Source: Deltaproteobacteria bacterium (GTDB lineage: Bacteria; Desulfobacterota; Syntrophobacteria; BM002). Taken from it: a DNA stretch of 34,244 nucleotides. Both the position numbers and the translations under genes were made by a program. Within the stretch, counting starts at the first letter, position 1; each line of letters opens with the position of its first letter. The stretch covers positions 1 to 34,244 of the forward strand of contig JAJDNL010000025.1 in assembly GCA_022340745.1 (NCBI GenBank), in the 5' to 3' direction. Of the stretch, positions 26,732 to 33,850 are shown in pieces. The notes under the pieces were generated by a model, which was not told where the DNA came from, searched no databases, and saw nothing but the letters and a program-made list of their open reading frames with translations.

Positions 26732-26870
26732 TAGTCCCTCGATACGAGATGCTTGATACTATATTCTCGCTCATCTATTTGCGATGAACATCTTCAAACT
26801 TGAAAAGTGCGTGTTGCTGAGTCACGCTCAAACGAACCAGGATCGAGTATCGATGAAACACGATCTTTTC
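26732..26870. repeat. Decayed CTCGATAC/GTATCGAT inverted repeat between hpt and the sigma-54 regulator
   Basis: CTCGATACGAGATGCTTGAT (26737-26756) faces GATCGAGTATCGATGAAACA (26841-26860). The words are approximate reverse complements and each half is itself repetitive. Apart from this, the promoter region near 26671-26700 and the nested palindrome at 26991-27125, I see nothing else in the 548-base gap 26623-27170. Confidence 0.5.
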
Positions 26871-26990
26871 GCGTTGACACATCAGTGCCAGAGTTGCTAC
26901 TTTCAGAACGGATAGCCAAAGGACAGTTTCGATAACGATTATCTCCCTTGCCTCGAATTACGGCGGCCTAGGGAGGCTTGATAGCGGATT

Positions 26991-27125
26991 CACCACAGAG
27001 GCACAGAGTATATTTTAGATTTAAGATTGTAGAATTAAAGAAATCCGATCCTGAAAATTTTCCCAATCTGCAATCGACAATCAACAATCTGAAATTACCT
27101 CTCTCCGTGTCTCCGTGGTTAGTAA
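26991..27125. repeat. Nested palindrome: CACAGAG arms around GATTG arms, before the sigma-54 regulator
   Basis: The outer arms are ACCACAGAGGCACAGAG (26992-27008) and CTCTCCGTGTCTCCGTGGT (27102-27120). Inside them lie TTTTAGATTTAAGATTGTAG (27013-27032) and the opposite words AATCTGCAATCGACAATCAA and CAATCTGAAATT (27064-27096). Two different repeat families are thus nested one within the other, about 135 bases in total, ending 45 bases before the regulator ATG. Confidence 0.8.
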
Positions 27126-27170
27126 ATAAAAGTGAATATCGAAATCTAGTATCGACGGTATGTGGAGCTT

Positions 27171-28574
27171 ATGAGTAAGGAAAAGTCCATCAAAGCCAAG
27201 GTCCTTGTCGTTGATGACGAGCAGGGTGCGCGAGATGCTCTTCAGGTCATCCTTGAGGATGACTACGAAGTGACTACTGCAGCAAGTGGCCACGAGGCAA
27301 TTACCTATTGCCAAGATTCTCATTACGACCTTGTCTTTTTGGATGTTGCCATGCCTGAGATTGATGGCATCAAGACCCTCAAGAGGCTTCGCACCTTGGA
27401 TGAGCCCATGGACGTGGTTATGATTTCAGCTTCCGATAAAGCTGAACAAGCTGTGCAATCGATCAAACTCGGTGCCTATGACTACATCACCAAACCTTTC
27501 GAACCTGACGACATTCTCTCAGCTGTGGCTCGGGTTCTGGAAAAGCAGATTTTGCAAAGAGAAGTGCGTTATCTTCGCTCGGAAATAGCACACAGGTATG
27601 GAGAACTTGAGATCGTAAGCAAGGATCCAAGAATGTTGGATATCTTGCAACTTGTAAACAAGGTGGCAAGTACAAGCAGTTCGGTGCTGATTACCGGCGA
27701 GAGTGGTACCGGCAAAGAACTTATCGCCAGATCCCTTCACCAACACGGCAACCGCAATAAGGCCCCATTCGTGGCCATCAACTGTGCAGCTATTCCCAGC
27801 GAACTCATGGAGAGTGAGCTTTTCGGCCACGAAAAAGGCTCTTTCACAGGTGCCCACACCCGTAGCATCGGGAAGTTCGAACACGCCCACGGGGGCACTA
27901 TTTTTCTAGACGAGATTTCAGCGCTTCGTTCCGAGCTGCAAGCTAAACTCTTACGCGTTCTCCAAGACAAGGAGATTGTACGATTGGGCAGCAACCGGAC
28001 CATTAAAGTGGACGTCAGAATCGTGGCAGCCACCAATACAAATCTCGAAGAACTCATCGAAGCGGGAAGTTTTCGGAGCGATCTTTATTTTCGCCTTAAT
28101 GTAATTCCTGTCAAACTCCCCCCTCTGCGTGAGCGACACGGGGATGTAAAACTGTTGGCCCAACATTTCCTCAATAGATTTAATGTGTTGTTGACACGCG
28201 ACATCAAGGGGTTTACCGATAAAAGTTTGGACACCCTGGAGCGCTATCCCTGGCCTGGCAATATCCGCGAGTTAGAGAATTTGATTGAAAGGCTCGTCGT
28301 ACTTGGCTCCGACAGCGAACCGATCTCCTTTGCAGACCTGCCGCTGGATATTCTCCTGGATTCCAGCTTGACTCTAGAGACTCCCCCCCTGGGGGATGGA
28401 TTGCTTCAGGCGCGGGAGAATTTTGAAAGACAGTATATCCTGAAAGCATTGAAGAAAGCAGGGTGGAATCAGAGTGAGGCCGCCCGCATTCTGAACATTC
28501 ACCGCAATACCCTCATTCAGAAGATGAAATCCTTGGCAATCAAAGAAACACCCCCATCCAGCTCTCCCAAGTAA
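27171..28574 (+). CDS. NtrC-type sigma-54-dependent response regulator
   Basis: A 467-residue transcription activator. The receiver domain has the acidic pair VVDDE and the phosphorylation site D58 (FLDVAMPE), with the switch lysine in ITKPFEP. The AAA+ domain has Walker A GESGTGKE, the sigma-54 contact loop GSFTGAH (most members have GAFTGA), Walker B GGTIFLDEIS and the arginine-finger segment FRSDLYFRLNV. A Fis-type helix-turn-helix (NQSEAARILNIHRNTLIQKM) ends the protein. ATG at 27171 is preceded by GGAG, rather close; GTG at 27162 is also in frame. The sigma-54 promoters at 29135 and 33120 are natural targets. The cognate kinase may be the one at 31157-32980. Confidence 0.94.
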   Translation: MSKEKSIKAKVLVVDDEQGARDALQVILEDDYEVTTAASGHEAITYCQDSHYDLVFLDVAMPEIDGIKTLKRLRTLDEPMDVVMISASDKAEQAVQSIKLGAYDYITKPFEPDDILSAVARVLEKQILQREVRYLRSEIAHRYGELEIVSKDPRMLDILQLVNKVASTSSSVLITGESGTGKELIARSLHQHGNRNKAPFVAINCAAIPSELMESELFGHEKGSFTGAHTRSIGKFEHAHGGTIFLDEISALRSELQAKLLRVLQDKEIVRLGSNRTIKVDVRIVAATNTNLEELIEAGSFRSDLYFRLNVIPVKLPPLRERHGDVKLLAQHFLNRFNVLLTRDIKGFTDKSLDTLERYPWPGNIRELENLIERLVVLGSDSEPISFADLPLDILLDSSLTLETPPLGDGLLQARENFERQYILKALKKAGWNQSEAARILNIHRNTLIQKMKSLAIKETPPSSSPK

Positions 28575-28596
28575 TTCCCTACCTAGACACTATCCA

Positions 28597-28850
28597 GCTG
28601 GCAGCCGGCAGCGGACAGCAGGCAATTTGGTGATTTCGGATTTGTCCTGCGGACTCCCACCCTTCGGGCGGGTTCCCAGTTTCGAATTGCGGATTGCGAA
28701 TTTGAGAAGGCATGGAGTTAATTGTCTTCCGTCTTCTTTCCTCCGTCTTCCGTCGTCTGACCTCTGATCTCTCATCCCCGTCTCGCCGTTTCTCCGTGTC
28801 CTCGTGTCGTCCTCCTGTGCCTAGTTCCTAGTGCTTAGTTCCTAGTCTTC
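28597..28850. repeat. Composite intergenic repeat with a two-hairpin unit, after the regulator
   Basis: The order is CAGCTGGCAGCCGGCAGCGG words (28598-28617), a GATTTCGGA arm, one reverse two-hairpin unit (28641-28682; stem CCCACCC-TTC-GGGCGGG with one wobble pair), the opposite arm GAATTGCGGATTGCGAATTT, then CTTCCGTC words (28724-28758), TCTCCGTGTCCTCGTGTC words and CCTAGTTCCTAGTGC words (28821-28850). It resembles the composite at 18687-18928 module by module. It takes up the first 280 bases of the 647-base gap 28575-29221; the remainder holds the regulatory elements listed separately. Confidence 0.85.
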
Positions 28851-28903
28851 TTTCAATTGTGAGCTATGCGCTCCGCGCTTATAGCTCTGCGTCCTACCTC
28901 CAC

Positions 28904-28940
28904 TGCACATCTATCTGGGCAGTGCACATAATCATGTGCA
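28904..28940 (+). promoter_or_regulatory. Tandem candidate enhancer sites for the sigma-54 activator
   Basis: TGCACAT-AATC-ATGTGCA (28923-28940) is a perfect 18-bp palindrome. It resembles NtrC-type sites (TGCAC with a seven- or eight-base gap to GTGCA). A second, imperfect copy, TGCACATCTATCTGGGCA (28904-28921, 12 of 18 matches), lies just before it with a 19-base period. They are centred about 205 bases upstream of the sigma-54 promoter at 29135-29150. The element at 33004-33021 matches the palindrome at 14 of 18 positions. Other hairpins near here include GAGCTAT/ATAGCTC (28861-28887). Confidence 0.5.
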
Positions 28941-29134
28941 GAAGAGATGAGTTGTTGATATCTCAACACTATTTATGGGGTAGGGGTTGCCATTTGAAAG
29001 GAACGACTATCTTGGACACTGTGCAAACCTACTTGAGAGATAGGGATTTAACGTCCTTTTGTCTGAAAATAATTAAGTAATTATCTTAACAGCTTAGATG
29101 CAAATTTCCGCATGTTTCTCCGCTTTGCCCACTC

Positions 29135-29150
29135 TGGTACCGACCTTGCT
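29135..29150 (+). promoter_or_regulatory. Sigma-54 promoter upstream of the micropeptide gene
   Basis: TGGTAC-N5-TTGCT, with GG (-24) and GC (-12) exactly ten bases apart, fits the sigma-54 consensus TGGYRC-N5-TTGCW. Transcription would start near 29161 and leave a leader of about 61 bases before the ATG at 29222. A weaker sigma-70 possibility, TTGTCT-N17-TATCTT, lies further upstream at 29059-29087. Confidence 0.65.
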
Positions 29151-29221
29151 CTATATCGCCTCTATTCAATTCCAGAAAGGCGCACAAAATTTATGGGACG
29201 ATATGAGAGGAGGGAGGAGTT

Positions 29222-29323
29222 ATGAAAAAGGCAAAGAGGATTTTGATTCAACTTCTCGTCACGGGTAGCATTATTGCTATGTATGCACTACCGGCGCTAG
29301 CTCAAGGGGGCGGGGGGGCCTAA
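29222..29323 (+). CDS. Secreted 33-residue micropeptide (signal peptide plus QGGGGA)
   Basis: The reading frame is 33 codons. It starts MKKAKRILIQLL, runs through a hydrophobic core (VTGSIIAMYALP) to a standard signal-peptidase site ALA, and leaves only QGGGGA as the mature part before TAA. The ribosome site is very strong (GGGAGGAG at 29212-29219). A sigma-54 promoter lies 70 bases upstream and a strong terminator 33 bases downstream, so this is a complete single-gene unit. I know no family. Possible roles are a secreted signal that the neighbouring peptide-binding lipoprotein could sense, a small membrane peptide, or a translated leader. The tight framing by promoter, ribosome site and terminator makes chance unlikely. 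Confidence 0.7.
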   Translation: MKKAKRILIQLLVTGSIIAMYALPALAQGGGGA

Positions 29324-29355
29324 TTACGACCAACGTGTGGTTGGTTGGTGTGAGA

Positions 29356-29387
29356 AGCATAGTCCTGTTGGGCTATGCTTTTTTTTT
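29356..29387 (+). terminator. Strong rho-independent terminator after the micropeptide gene
   Basis: AGCATAGTCC (29356-29365) pairs with GGGCTATGCT (29370-29379) with a TGTT loop and one G-T pair, followed by a run of nine T residues up to 29387. It closes the micropeptide transcript before the promoter of the next gene. Confidence 0.93.
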
Positions 29388-29413
29388 GCAAACGCTCCGA
29401 AAGCTGGTATAGT
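29386..29413 (+). promoter_or_regulatory. Sigma-70 promoter for the peptide-binding lipoprotein gene
   Basis: TTGCAA (29386-29391), a 16-base spacer and TATAGT (29408-29413; five of six matches to TATAAT). Transcription would start near 29420, about 60 bases before the ATG at 29480. It overlaps the last bases of the terminator T-run, so the lipoprotein gene is insulated from the micropeptide transcript. Confidence 0.55.
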
Positions 29414-29479
29414 AGTCATCTCACAGAGCTAAGATAAAGCGTGGCTTGTCAAGAACAAATCAGAAGCGGATGAAAGCTC

Positions 29480-31084
29480 ATGAGAAGACTGCTCGTGTCA
29501 CTTATTGTCATACTAAGCTTTACCATCAGTTGTCAGCAAGAGCCTACCGGACCCCCCGAAAAAGTCCAGCCTGAAGTCAGGACAGGAGGCGTCTATCGAG
29601 CTCCCCTTCCCTGGAGTCCGAGAACCCTAGACCCTGCTTTTTCCACCGATATCTACGCTGTAACGCTTATTCAACAAATCTTTGACGGTTTGGTTCAATT
29701 TGACCAGAACCTCAATGTGGTACCGGCCCTGGCGACCAATTGGAAGGTCTCGTCTGATGGCCTGGTCTATACCTTTAACCTGAGGGACGATGCGAGCTTC
29801 CACAATGGCAGGGAAGTTACTGCCGAGGACTTTGTCTATTCATTCACTCGCATCCTGGATCCTAAAGAAGAGTCCAGTGCTCTTAGCTTTTTTCAAAGAG
29901 TCAAAGGGGCTGCTGCCTACCGCAATGGTGAGAGTAACGCAGTTGTGGGCCTGAGAGCGATAGACGCCCATACTTTGCAGATCACCATTAACGAACCCTT
30001 TGCACCATTTCTCTCCGTTTTGGCAATGATCAGTTCCAAGGTGGTTCCCAGAGAAGAGATCGAGCGACTGGGCAAGAAATTTGGCTCTCATCCAGTAGGC
30101 ACGGGACCTTTTCGCTTGGAGTCCTTTGAGGAGGACAAGATCATTCTCGGAGCCAATGAGGATTACTTCGGGGGTCGCCCCTATATAGATCGAGTCGTCT
30201 ACACCATTTATGCCGGAGCGCAACGTCAGAAGATCTTACAGGATTTTTTGGCAGATCGCCTGGAGGAAGCAGCTGTATTCGGAGCAGATCGAGAAAAAAT
30301 GGCCCAGACAACCGTCTATCAATTCGTCAGGAAGCCTAGTTTGAGCCTGCAGTTTTATGGAATGAATTGCACCGCTGCCGCTTTGAAAGATAAACGGGTA
30401 CGGCAAGCTCTTGGTTGGGCCATCAACAAAGAAGAAATCATTCGTGAGGTGTTCAAAAATCAGTTCATTCCAGCGGAAACAATCCTGCCGCCCGGCATGA
30501 CCGGGTATACTCCGGAAAACGCCGCCTACGGTTATGACCGAGAAAGGGCCAAAGAACTCCTGGCGGAGGCCGGGTATGGCCCAGCGCAAAAAAAGCTGTC
30601 ATTGACTCTCCTGTCTGCTTCGAAATCAAACGTGGCCCAGAAGGAATTGGCCATGGTGGCAGCGGACTTAGCCGCGGTGGGGGTTGAACTACAAATCAAG
30701 TATGAAACTGATTGGCCTACTTTTGAAGCGGCCCTAAACTCCGGCAGGTTTCAGTTGTATCGTTACTTCTGGTCTGCCGACATTCCAGATCCTGACGATT
30801 TCCTCAATGCAATTTGCGGATCCGACTCTCCCTACAACTTCATGCACTACAGCAACCCCAAAGTGGATCGCCTCCTCGCCCAGGCTCTGGAGGAAACCGA
30901 TATTATCAAACGGGTGAGGCTGTATCGGGAGGCAGAGGGCATGATTTTGGAAGATGCTCCGATGATTCCTTTTATGTATTGGGTCTTCGAGTCCGTGTTT
31001 CAACCTTATGTGAAGGGCTTGGAAATTAGCGCTCTTGGAAGCCCGTACATTCCTTTGAAAAAAATCTGGCTGGACAAACAGTAG
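29480..31084 (+). CDS. Peptide-binding lipoprotein, ABC transporter substrate-binding family 5 (OppA/DppA-like)
   Basis: A 534-residue lipoprotein. The signal peptide MRRLLVSLIVILSFTISC ends in a lipobox with the lipidated C18 (Thr at -3 is unusual). The family-5 fold is clear: IFDGLVQFDQNLNVVPALATNWKVSSDG, GREVTAEDFVYSFTRILDP, HPVGTGPFRLESF and KDKRVRQALGWAINKEEI. Members bind oligopeptides or nickel/dipeptides and usually work with permease and ATPase genes, but none is present here, so it may act as a sensor. It lies between the micropeptide gene and a sensor kinase. No strong ribosome site precedes the ATG. Confidence 0.93.
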   Translation: MRRLLVSLIVILSFTISCQQEPTGPPEKVQPEVRTGGVYRAPLPWSPRTLDPAFSTDIYAVTLIQQIFDGLVQFDQNLNVVPALATNWKVSSDGLVYTFNLRDDASFHNGREVTAEDFVYSFTRILDPKEESSALSFFQRVKGAAAYRNGESNAVVGLRAIDAHTLQITINEPFAPFLSVLAMISSKVVPREEIERLGKKFGSHPVGTGPFRLESFEEDKIILGANEDYFGGRPYIDRVVYTIYAGAQRQKILQDFLADRLEEAAVFGADREKMAQTTVYQFVRKPSLSLQFYGMNCTAAALKDKRVRQALGWAINKEEIIREVFKNQFIPAETILPPGMTGYTPENAAYGYDRERAKELLAEAGYGPAQKKLSLTLLSASKSNVAQKELAMVAADLAAVGVELQIKYETDWPTFEAALNSGRFQLYRYFWSADIPDPDDFLNAICGSDSPYNFMHYSNPKVDRLLAQALEETDIIKRVRLYREAEGMILEDAPMIPFMYWVFESVFQPYVKGLEISALGSPYIPLKKIWLDKQ

Positions 31085-31156
31085 CCTTTCAACTTCTCCT
31101 TTTGATGGCTCACGTCAGTTGTCCGCAATCTAACAAACAAAAACGGACAGCGCTGA

Positions 31157-32980
31157 ATGTCCTGGTTCCCCCGCAAAATAAGCCTCAAAACCCGGTTCAT
31201 GGTTGCCACCGGCGCGGTTGTCTTAGCACTGATGGTCAGTATCATTGTGCTTGTTGGGCACCGTTCCAGCCGGAGCATTAAACAGGAGGTAGAGGTACGC
31301 GGCTTCGCTGTGGCCCACAGTATCGCTGCTGTTTCCACTCATGCGCTCGTTACCTACGATTACATCACTTTAGAGCAGAATGCCGAGCAGGCCAGCCAGG
31401 GTGCTGACATCGCTTATGTCATCATACTTGATAAAGAGGAAAAGGTGGCAGCGTTTAGCGGTCACAGTGGCTGGCAAGGAAAATACTTGGATGATGCTGT
31501 GAACCGAAAAGCACTGGCTGCTAACACTGCGGTTATCCAGTCTGTTTTGTGGGAAGAAACTGGTGAGCGTGTAATGGACATCGCTGTGCCGGTTTTCATC
31601 CCCGGGTCCGAGATGAAGTGGGGCACGGTGCGAGTGGGGCTTTCACTTGAACGGATGTACTGGCAAATTCGACAGACCCAGCTGGTCCTGTTGGCAATAG
31701 GCACGGTGGCCCTTATTCTTGGACTGATTGGGGCCCGGGTCATGGCCGGGCGCATCACCAAGCCTTTGGGGCAAGTAGTTGAGGCAACCATCGCCGCTGC
31801 TGGGGGCGATCTGGGACAGCAACTAGATATTCACACCAGGGACGAGGTGGAGGATCTGGCAAACAATTTCAATACCATGATCAATGAGATCTTGGCACAG
31901 CGCCAGCAACTGGAGCAGCAGCTGGATGAGATCCTCGAGTTAAAAAGCTACAACGATATGATCTTGGCCTCCATGACCAATGGCCTCATAACCCTGGATC
32001 TGGAGGAACGGGTTGTTAGTGCCAATGGAACAGCTGCGTCCATACTGGGGCTGGAGGGTAGGCACTGGCAGGGTACAAGCTTCCGCAACCTATGGCCCGA
32101 GGGCAATCCATTTGTCCGAATGCTGGAAAAATGTTTGCACACACAGACCCCTTGCCGCAACCAGGAAATATCGTTGGAGAAAGGAGAAGGAGAGCAACGC
32201 ACTCTCATGATAAATACCTCATTTCTAGAGAATGGACGCAATGAAAAGATGGGGGTCCTGGTGGTGATCAACGACATTACCGAACTTAAGGTCTTGGAGG
32301 CGCGCATGCGGCAAAGTGATAGACTGGCAGCCCTTGGGACACTTTCAGCCGGACTCGCCCACGAAATCCGCAATCCGCTCTCTGCCATTAAAACCTTTGT
32401 CCAACTCTTGCCGAGAAAGCTCTCCAACCCGGCTTTTTTCGATAAATTCCAAATTACCGTTCCCCGCGAGCTCAACCGGATAAATGATCTGATAGAGGAC
32501 CTACTGGAACTGGCAAGGCCACCCAAGCTGAAGTTCAAAATGACCAATCTGGGTGATTGCCTGAAACAGGCGGTGGATCTTTATCGCGATAAACTCGAGG
32601 AGGCTGGCATCACATTCGAGATACACGAGGAAGGGGTTCTACCGGAGATTTGGGCTGATCAGGAACATTTGGTGCGAGCTTTTTCAAATCTTATCATGAA
32701 CGCCCAGCAGGCAATGATTGACGGTGGTACATTGATTATCGAGGTGGGACCACTCGAAGGTGATGTGGTAGTTCAGTTCAAAGACACCGGAGTTGGTATG
32801 GAGCAAACCACGAAAGACAATATATTCAATCCTTTCTTTACCACCAAAGACAGCGGTACGGGTCTTGGTCTGGCTATGACGCACAAAATTATCGAGGAGC
32901 ACGGCGGCGAAATCCAGGTTGAAAGTTCGGTTGGGCAGGGGACCACCTTTATCCTGACGTTGCCTGGTGTCCAAGGTTAA
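31157..32980 (+). CDS. Membrane sensor histidine kinase (extracytoplasmic region, HAMP, PAS, HisKA, HATPase)
   Basis: A 607-residue kinase. Membrane helix 1 is at about 14-34 and helix 2 at about 175-197. The 140-residue extracytoplasmic part between them carries an sCache-like signature (ADIAYVIILDKEEKVAAFSGHSGWQG). Then come HAMP (about 197-250), a coiled coil, a PAS domain (about 268-385), HisKA with the phosphorylated H402 (HEIRNPLSAIKTFVQLL) and a HATPase with N box (NLIMNAQQAM), G1 DTGVGM, F box FFTTK and G2 GTGLGLA. The HEIRNPL motif is of the NtrB type, which pairs with sigma-54 activators, so the regulator at 27171-28574 or the CheY-like protein at 33409 are the likely partners. It starts 73 bases after the lipoprotein stop. 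Confidence 0.94.
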   Translation: MSWFPRKISLKTRFMVATGAVVLALMVSIIVLVGHRSSRSIKQEVEVRGFAVAHSIAAVSTHALVTYDYITLEQNAEQASQGADIAYVIILDKEEKVAAFSGHSGWQGKYLDDAVNRKALAANTAVIQSVLWEETGERVMDIAVPVFIPGSEMKWGTVRVGLSLERMYWQIRQTQLVLLAIGTVALILGLIGARVMAGRITKPLGQVVEATIAAAGGDLGQQLDIHTRDEVEDLANNFNTMINEILAQRQQLEQQLDEILELKSYNDMILASMTNGLITLDLEERVVSANGTAASILGLEGRHWQGTSFRNLWPEGNPFVRMLEKCLHTQTPCRNQEISLEKGEGEQRTLMINTSFLENGRNEKMGVLVVINDITELKVLEARMRQSDRLAALGTLSAGLAHEIRNPLSAIKTFVQLLPRKLSNPAFFDKFQITVPRELNRINDLIEDLLELARPPKLKFKMTNLGDCLKQAVDLYRDKLEEAGITFEIHEEGVLPEIWADQEHLVRAFSNLIMNAQQAMIDGGTLIIEVGPLEGDVVVQFKDTGVGMEQTTKDNIFNPFFTTKDSGTGLGLAMTHKIIEEHGGEIQVESSVGQGTTFILTLPGVQG

Positions 32981-33003
32981 CTCTGCCCATATTTGTGGTC
33001 CAT

Positions 33004-33021
33004 TGTACATGATCATAGGCA
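33004..33021 (+). promoter_or_regulatory. Candidate enhancer site for the second sigma-54 promoter
   Basis: TGTACATGATCATAGGCA agrees with the palindrome at 28923-28940 at 14 of 18 positions. Its centre is about 108 bases upstream of the sigma-54 promoter at 33120-33135. A half site TGCAC occurs at 33048-33052. Together with 28904-28940 this suggests one shared enhancer-binding protein. Confidence 0.45.
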
Positions 33022-33119
33022 TATCCACCCAAATCCTCCTACTTCTGTGCACTGGGTGATGACGTTTTTCCCCTTATTTACTGCCTTGTTGCCGTCCATC
33101 AATGAAAATCATTTAATTC

Positions 33120-33135
33120 TGGCACCATATTTGCT
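33120..33135 (+). promoter_or_regulatory. Sigma-54 promoter upstream of the CheY-like gene
   Basis: TGGCAC-N5-TTGCT is a perfect consensus match: GG at 33121-33122 and GC at 33133-33134, ten bases apart. Transcription would start near 33146. The next gene begins at 33409, so its mRNA would carry a leader of about 263 bases with strong secondary structure. Confidence 0.75.
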
Positions 33136-33150
33136 CCAAGATTGAAAAAA

Positions 33151-33390
33151 GCCCGGCTAGTGCACGAATCATCTTCTGCGACCGCGGCTATGACCGTTCT
33201 TCCGGGCCAGCCCGGATATTTCATGAATTGCTGTCGCGAGACCACGAAGATGGGTGTGCCACCTGGCAATCGCAGGGTGTTGGTTCCGAGGCGTACCTGA
33301 ACGGTACGTCGCAGGGGCCGACAGCCGAGGACGCCAGGAAGGACGGCCATATCAGTGGTCGCAGCAAGTCATTCATGAAATATCCGGGCT
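33151..33390 (+). repeat. Structured leader or MITE-like element with a perfect 20-bp inverted repeat
   Basis: The arms AGCCCGGATATTTCATGAAT (33209-33228) and its exact reverse complement (33371-33390) enclose 142 bases. The helix continues inward with TGCTG/CAGCA and GACCAC/GTGGTC (33240-33245/33355-33360). Inside are CGTACC-TGAAC-GGTACG (33292-33308) and CCTGGC/GCCAGG. In front, GCCCGG (33151-33156) can pair with CCGGGC (33202-33207) or, alternatively, with CCGGGC at 33384-33389. The ribosome site GAGGAGG of the next gene begins five bases after the right arm. The perfect ends would also fit a 182-bp non-autonomous transposon (MITE); no target-site duplication is visible. With the promoter and enhancer site upstream, this accounts for the 428-base gap 32981-33408. 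Confidence 0.7.
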
Positions 33391-33408
33391 AGGAGAGGAG
33401 GCTAAATT

Positions 33409-33774
33409 ATGGCTTGGCTGGATGGAGAAATAATGGTGGTGGACGATGATCAGGGGATTCTGGAGTCATTCGATGCCATGCTTGGAGACGATTATACCTT
33501 GGTGACCCTGGATAATGGATTTGAGGCTATTGAGTACATGAAATCTCACAAGCCGAAACTTATTTTTTTAGACATCAAGATGCCGGGCATGAATGGTATA
33601 GAGGTGCTCAAGAGACTGCGGCAAAGCAAGGTCGATGCGGCAGTAGTGATCGTCACTGCCACGACAAAAGCGCACTATGAGGAAGAGGCAGAAGAGTTGG
33701 GCATAACCGGCTATCTGCACAAACCGTTCGAAGTTGATGATGTGGAAGATATTACGAGACGAGTCCTCCATTGA
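33409..33774 (+). CDS. Single-domain CheY-like response regulator
   Basis: A 121-residue receiver domain with no output domain. The acidic cluster is VVDDD (10-14), the phosphorylation site D55 (FLDIKMPGMNG), the switch Thr is in IVTAT and the Lys in LHKPFEV. It most likely accepts phosphate from the kinase at 31157-32980 and passes it on, drains it, or acts by protein contact. GAGGAGG lies 6-8 bases before the ATG. A sigma-54 promoter and a long folded leader precede it, suggesting that both transcription and translation are controlled. Confidence 0.93.
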   Translation: MAWLDGEIMVVDDDQGILESFDAMLGDDYTLVTLDNGFEAIEYMKSHKPKLIFLDIKMPGMNGIEVLKRLRQSKVDAAVVIVTATTKAHYEEEAEELGITGYLHKPFEVDDVEDITRRVLH

Positions 33775-33775
33775 T

Positions 33776-33850
33776 GATCGAAGATTGAAGATTGTGGATT
33801 TTGACTTCAGATTTTGATCTTGAAATCTCAAATCTGCAATCTAAAATCTA
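33776..33850. repeat. GATTGCAGAT-type palindrome between the CheY-like gene and the hydrolase gene
   Basis: GAAGATTGAAGATTGTGGAT (33780-33799) faces AATCTCAAATCTGCAATCTA (33824-33843), with AAATC words repeated between them. It covers the whole gap between two convergent genes and overlaps the last bases of the leftward hydrolase gene. It is the last example of this repeat family in the window. Confidence 0.75.

Noticed and set aside
28859-29080. Rightward 73-codon open frame upstream of the micropeptide
   Set aside because: It has no ribosome site, odd composition, and covers the palindromes interpreted as enhancer sites.
29059-29087. Sigma-70 promoter TTGTCT-N17-TATCTT for the micropeptide
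   Set aside because: Both boxes match at only four of six positions; the sigma-54 promoter closer to the gene is a better fit. It is kept only as an alternative.
33099-33350. Leftward 83-codon open frame
   Set aside because: It is antisense to the sigma-54 promoter and folded leader, has no ribosome site, and covers most of the inverted-repeat element.
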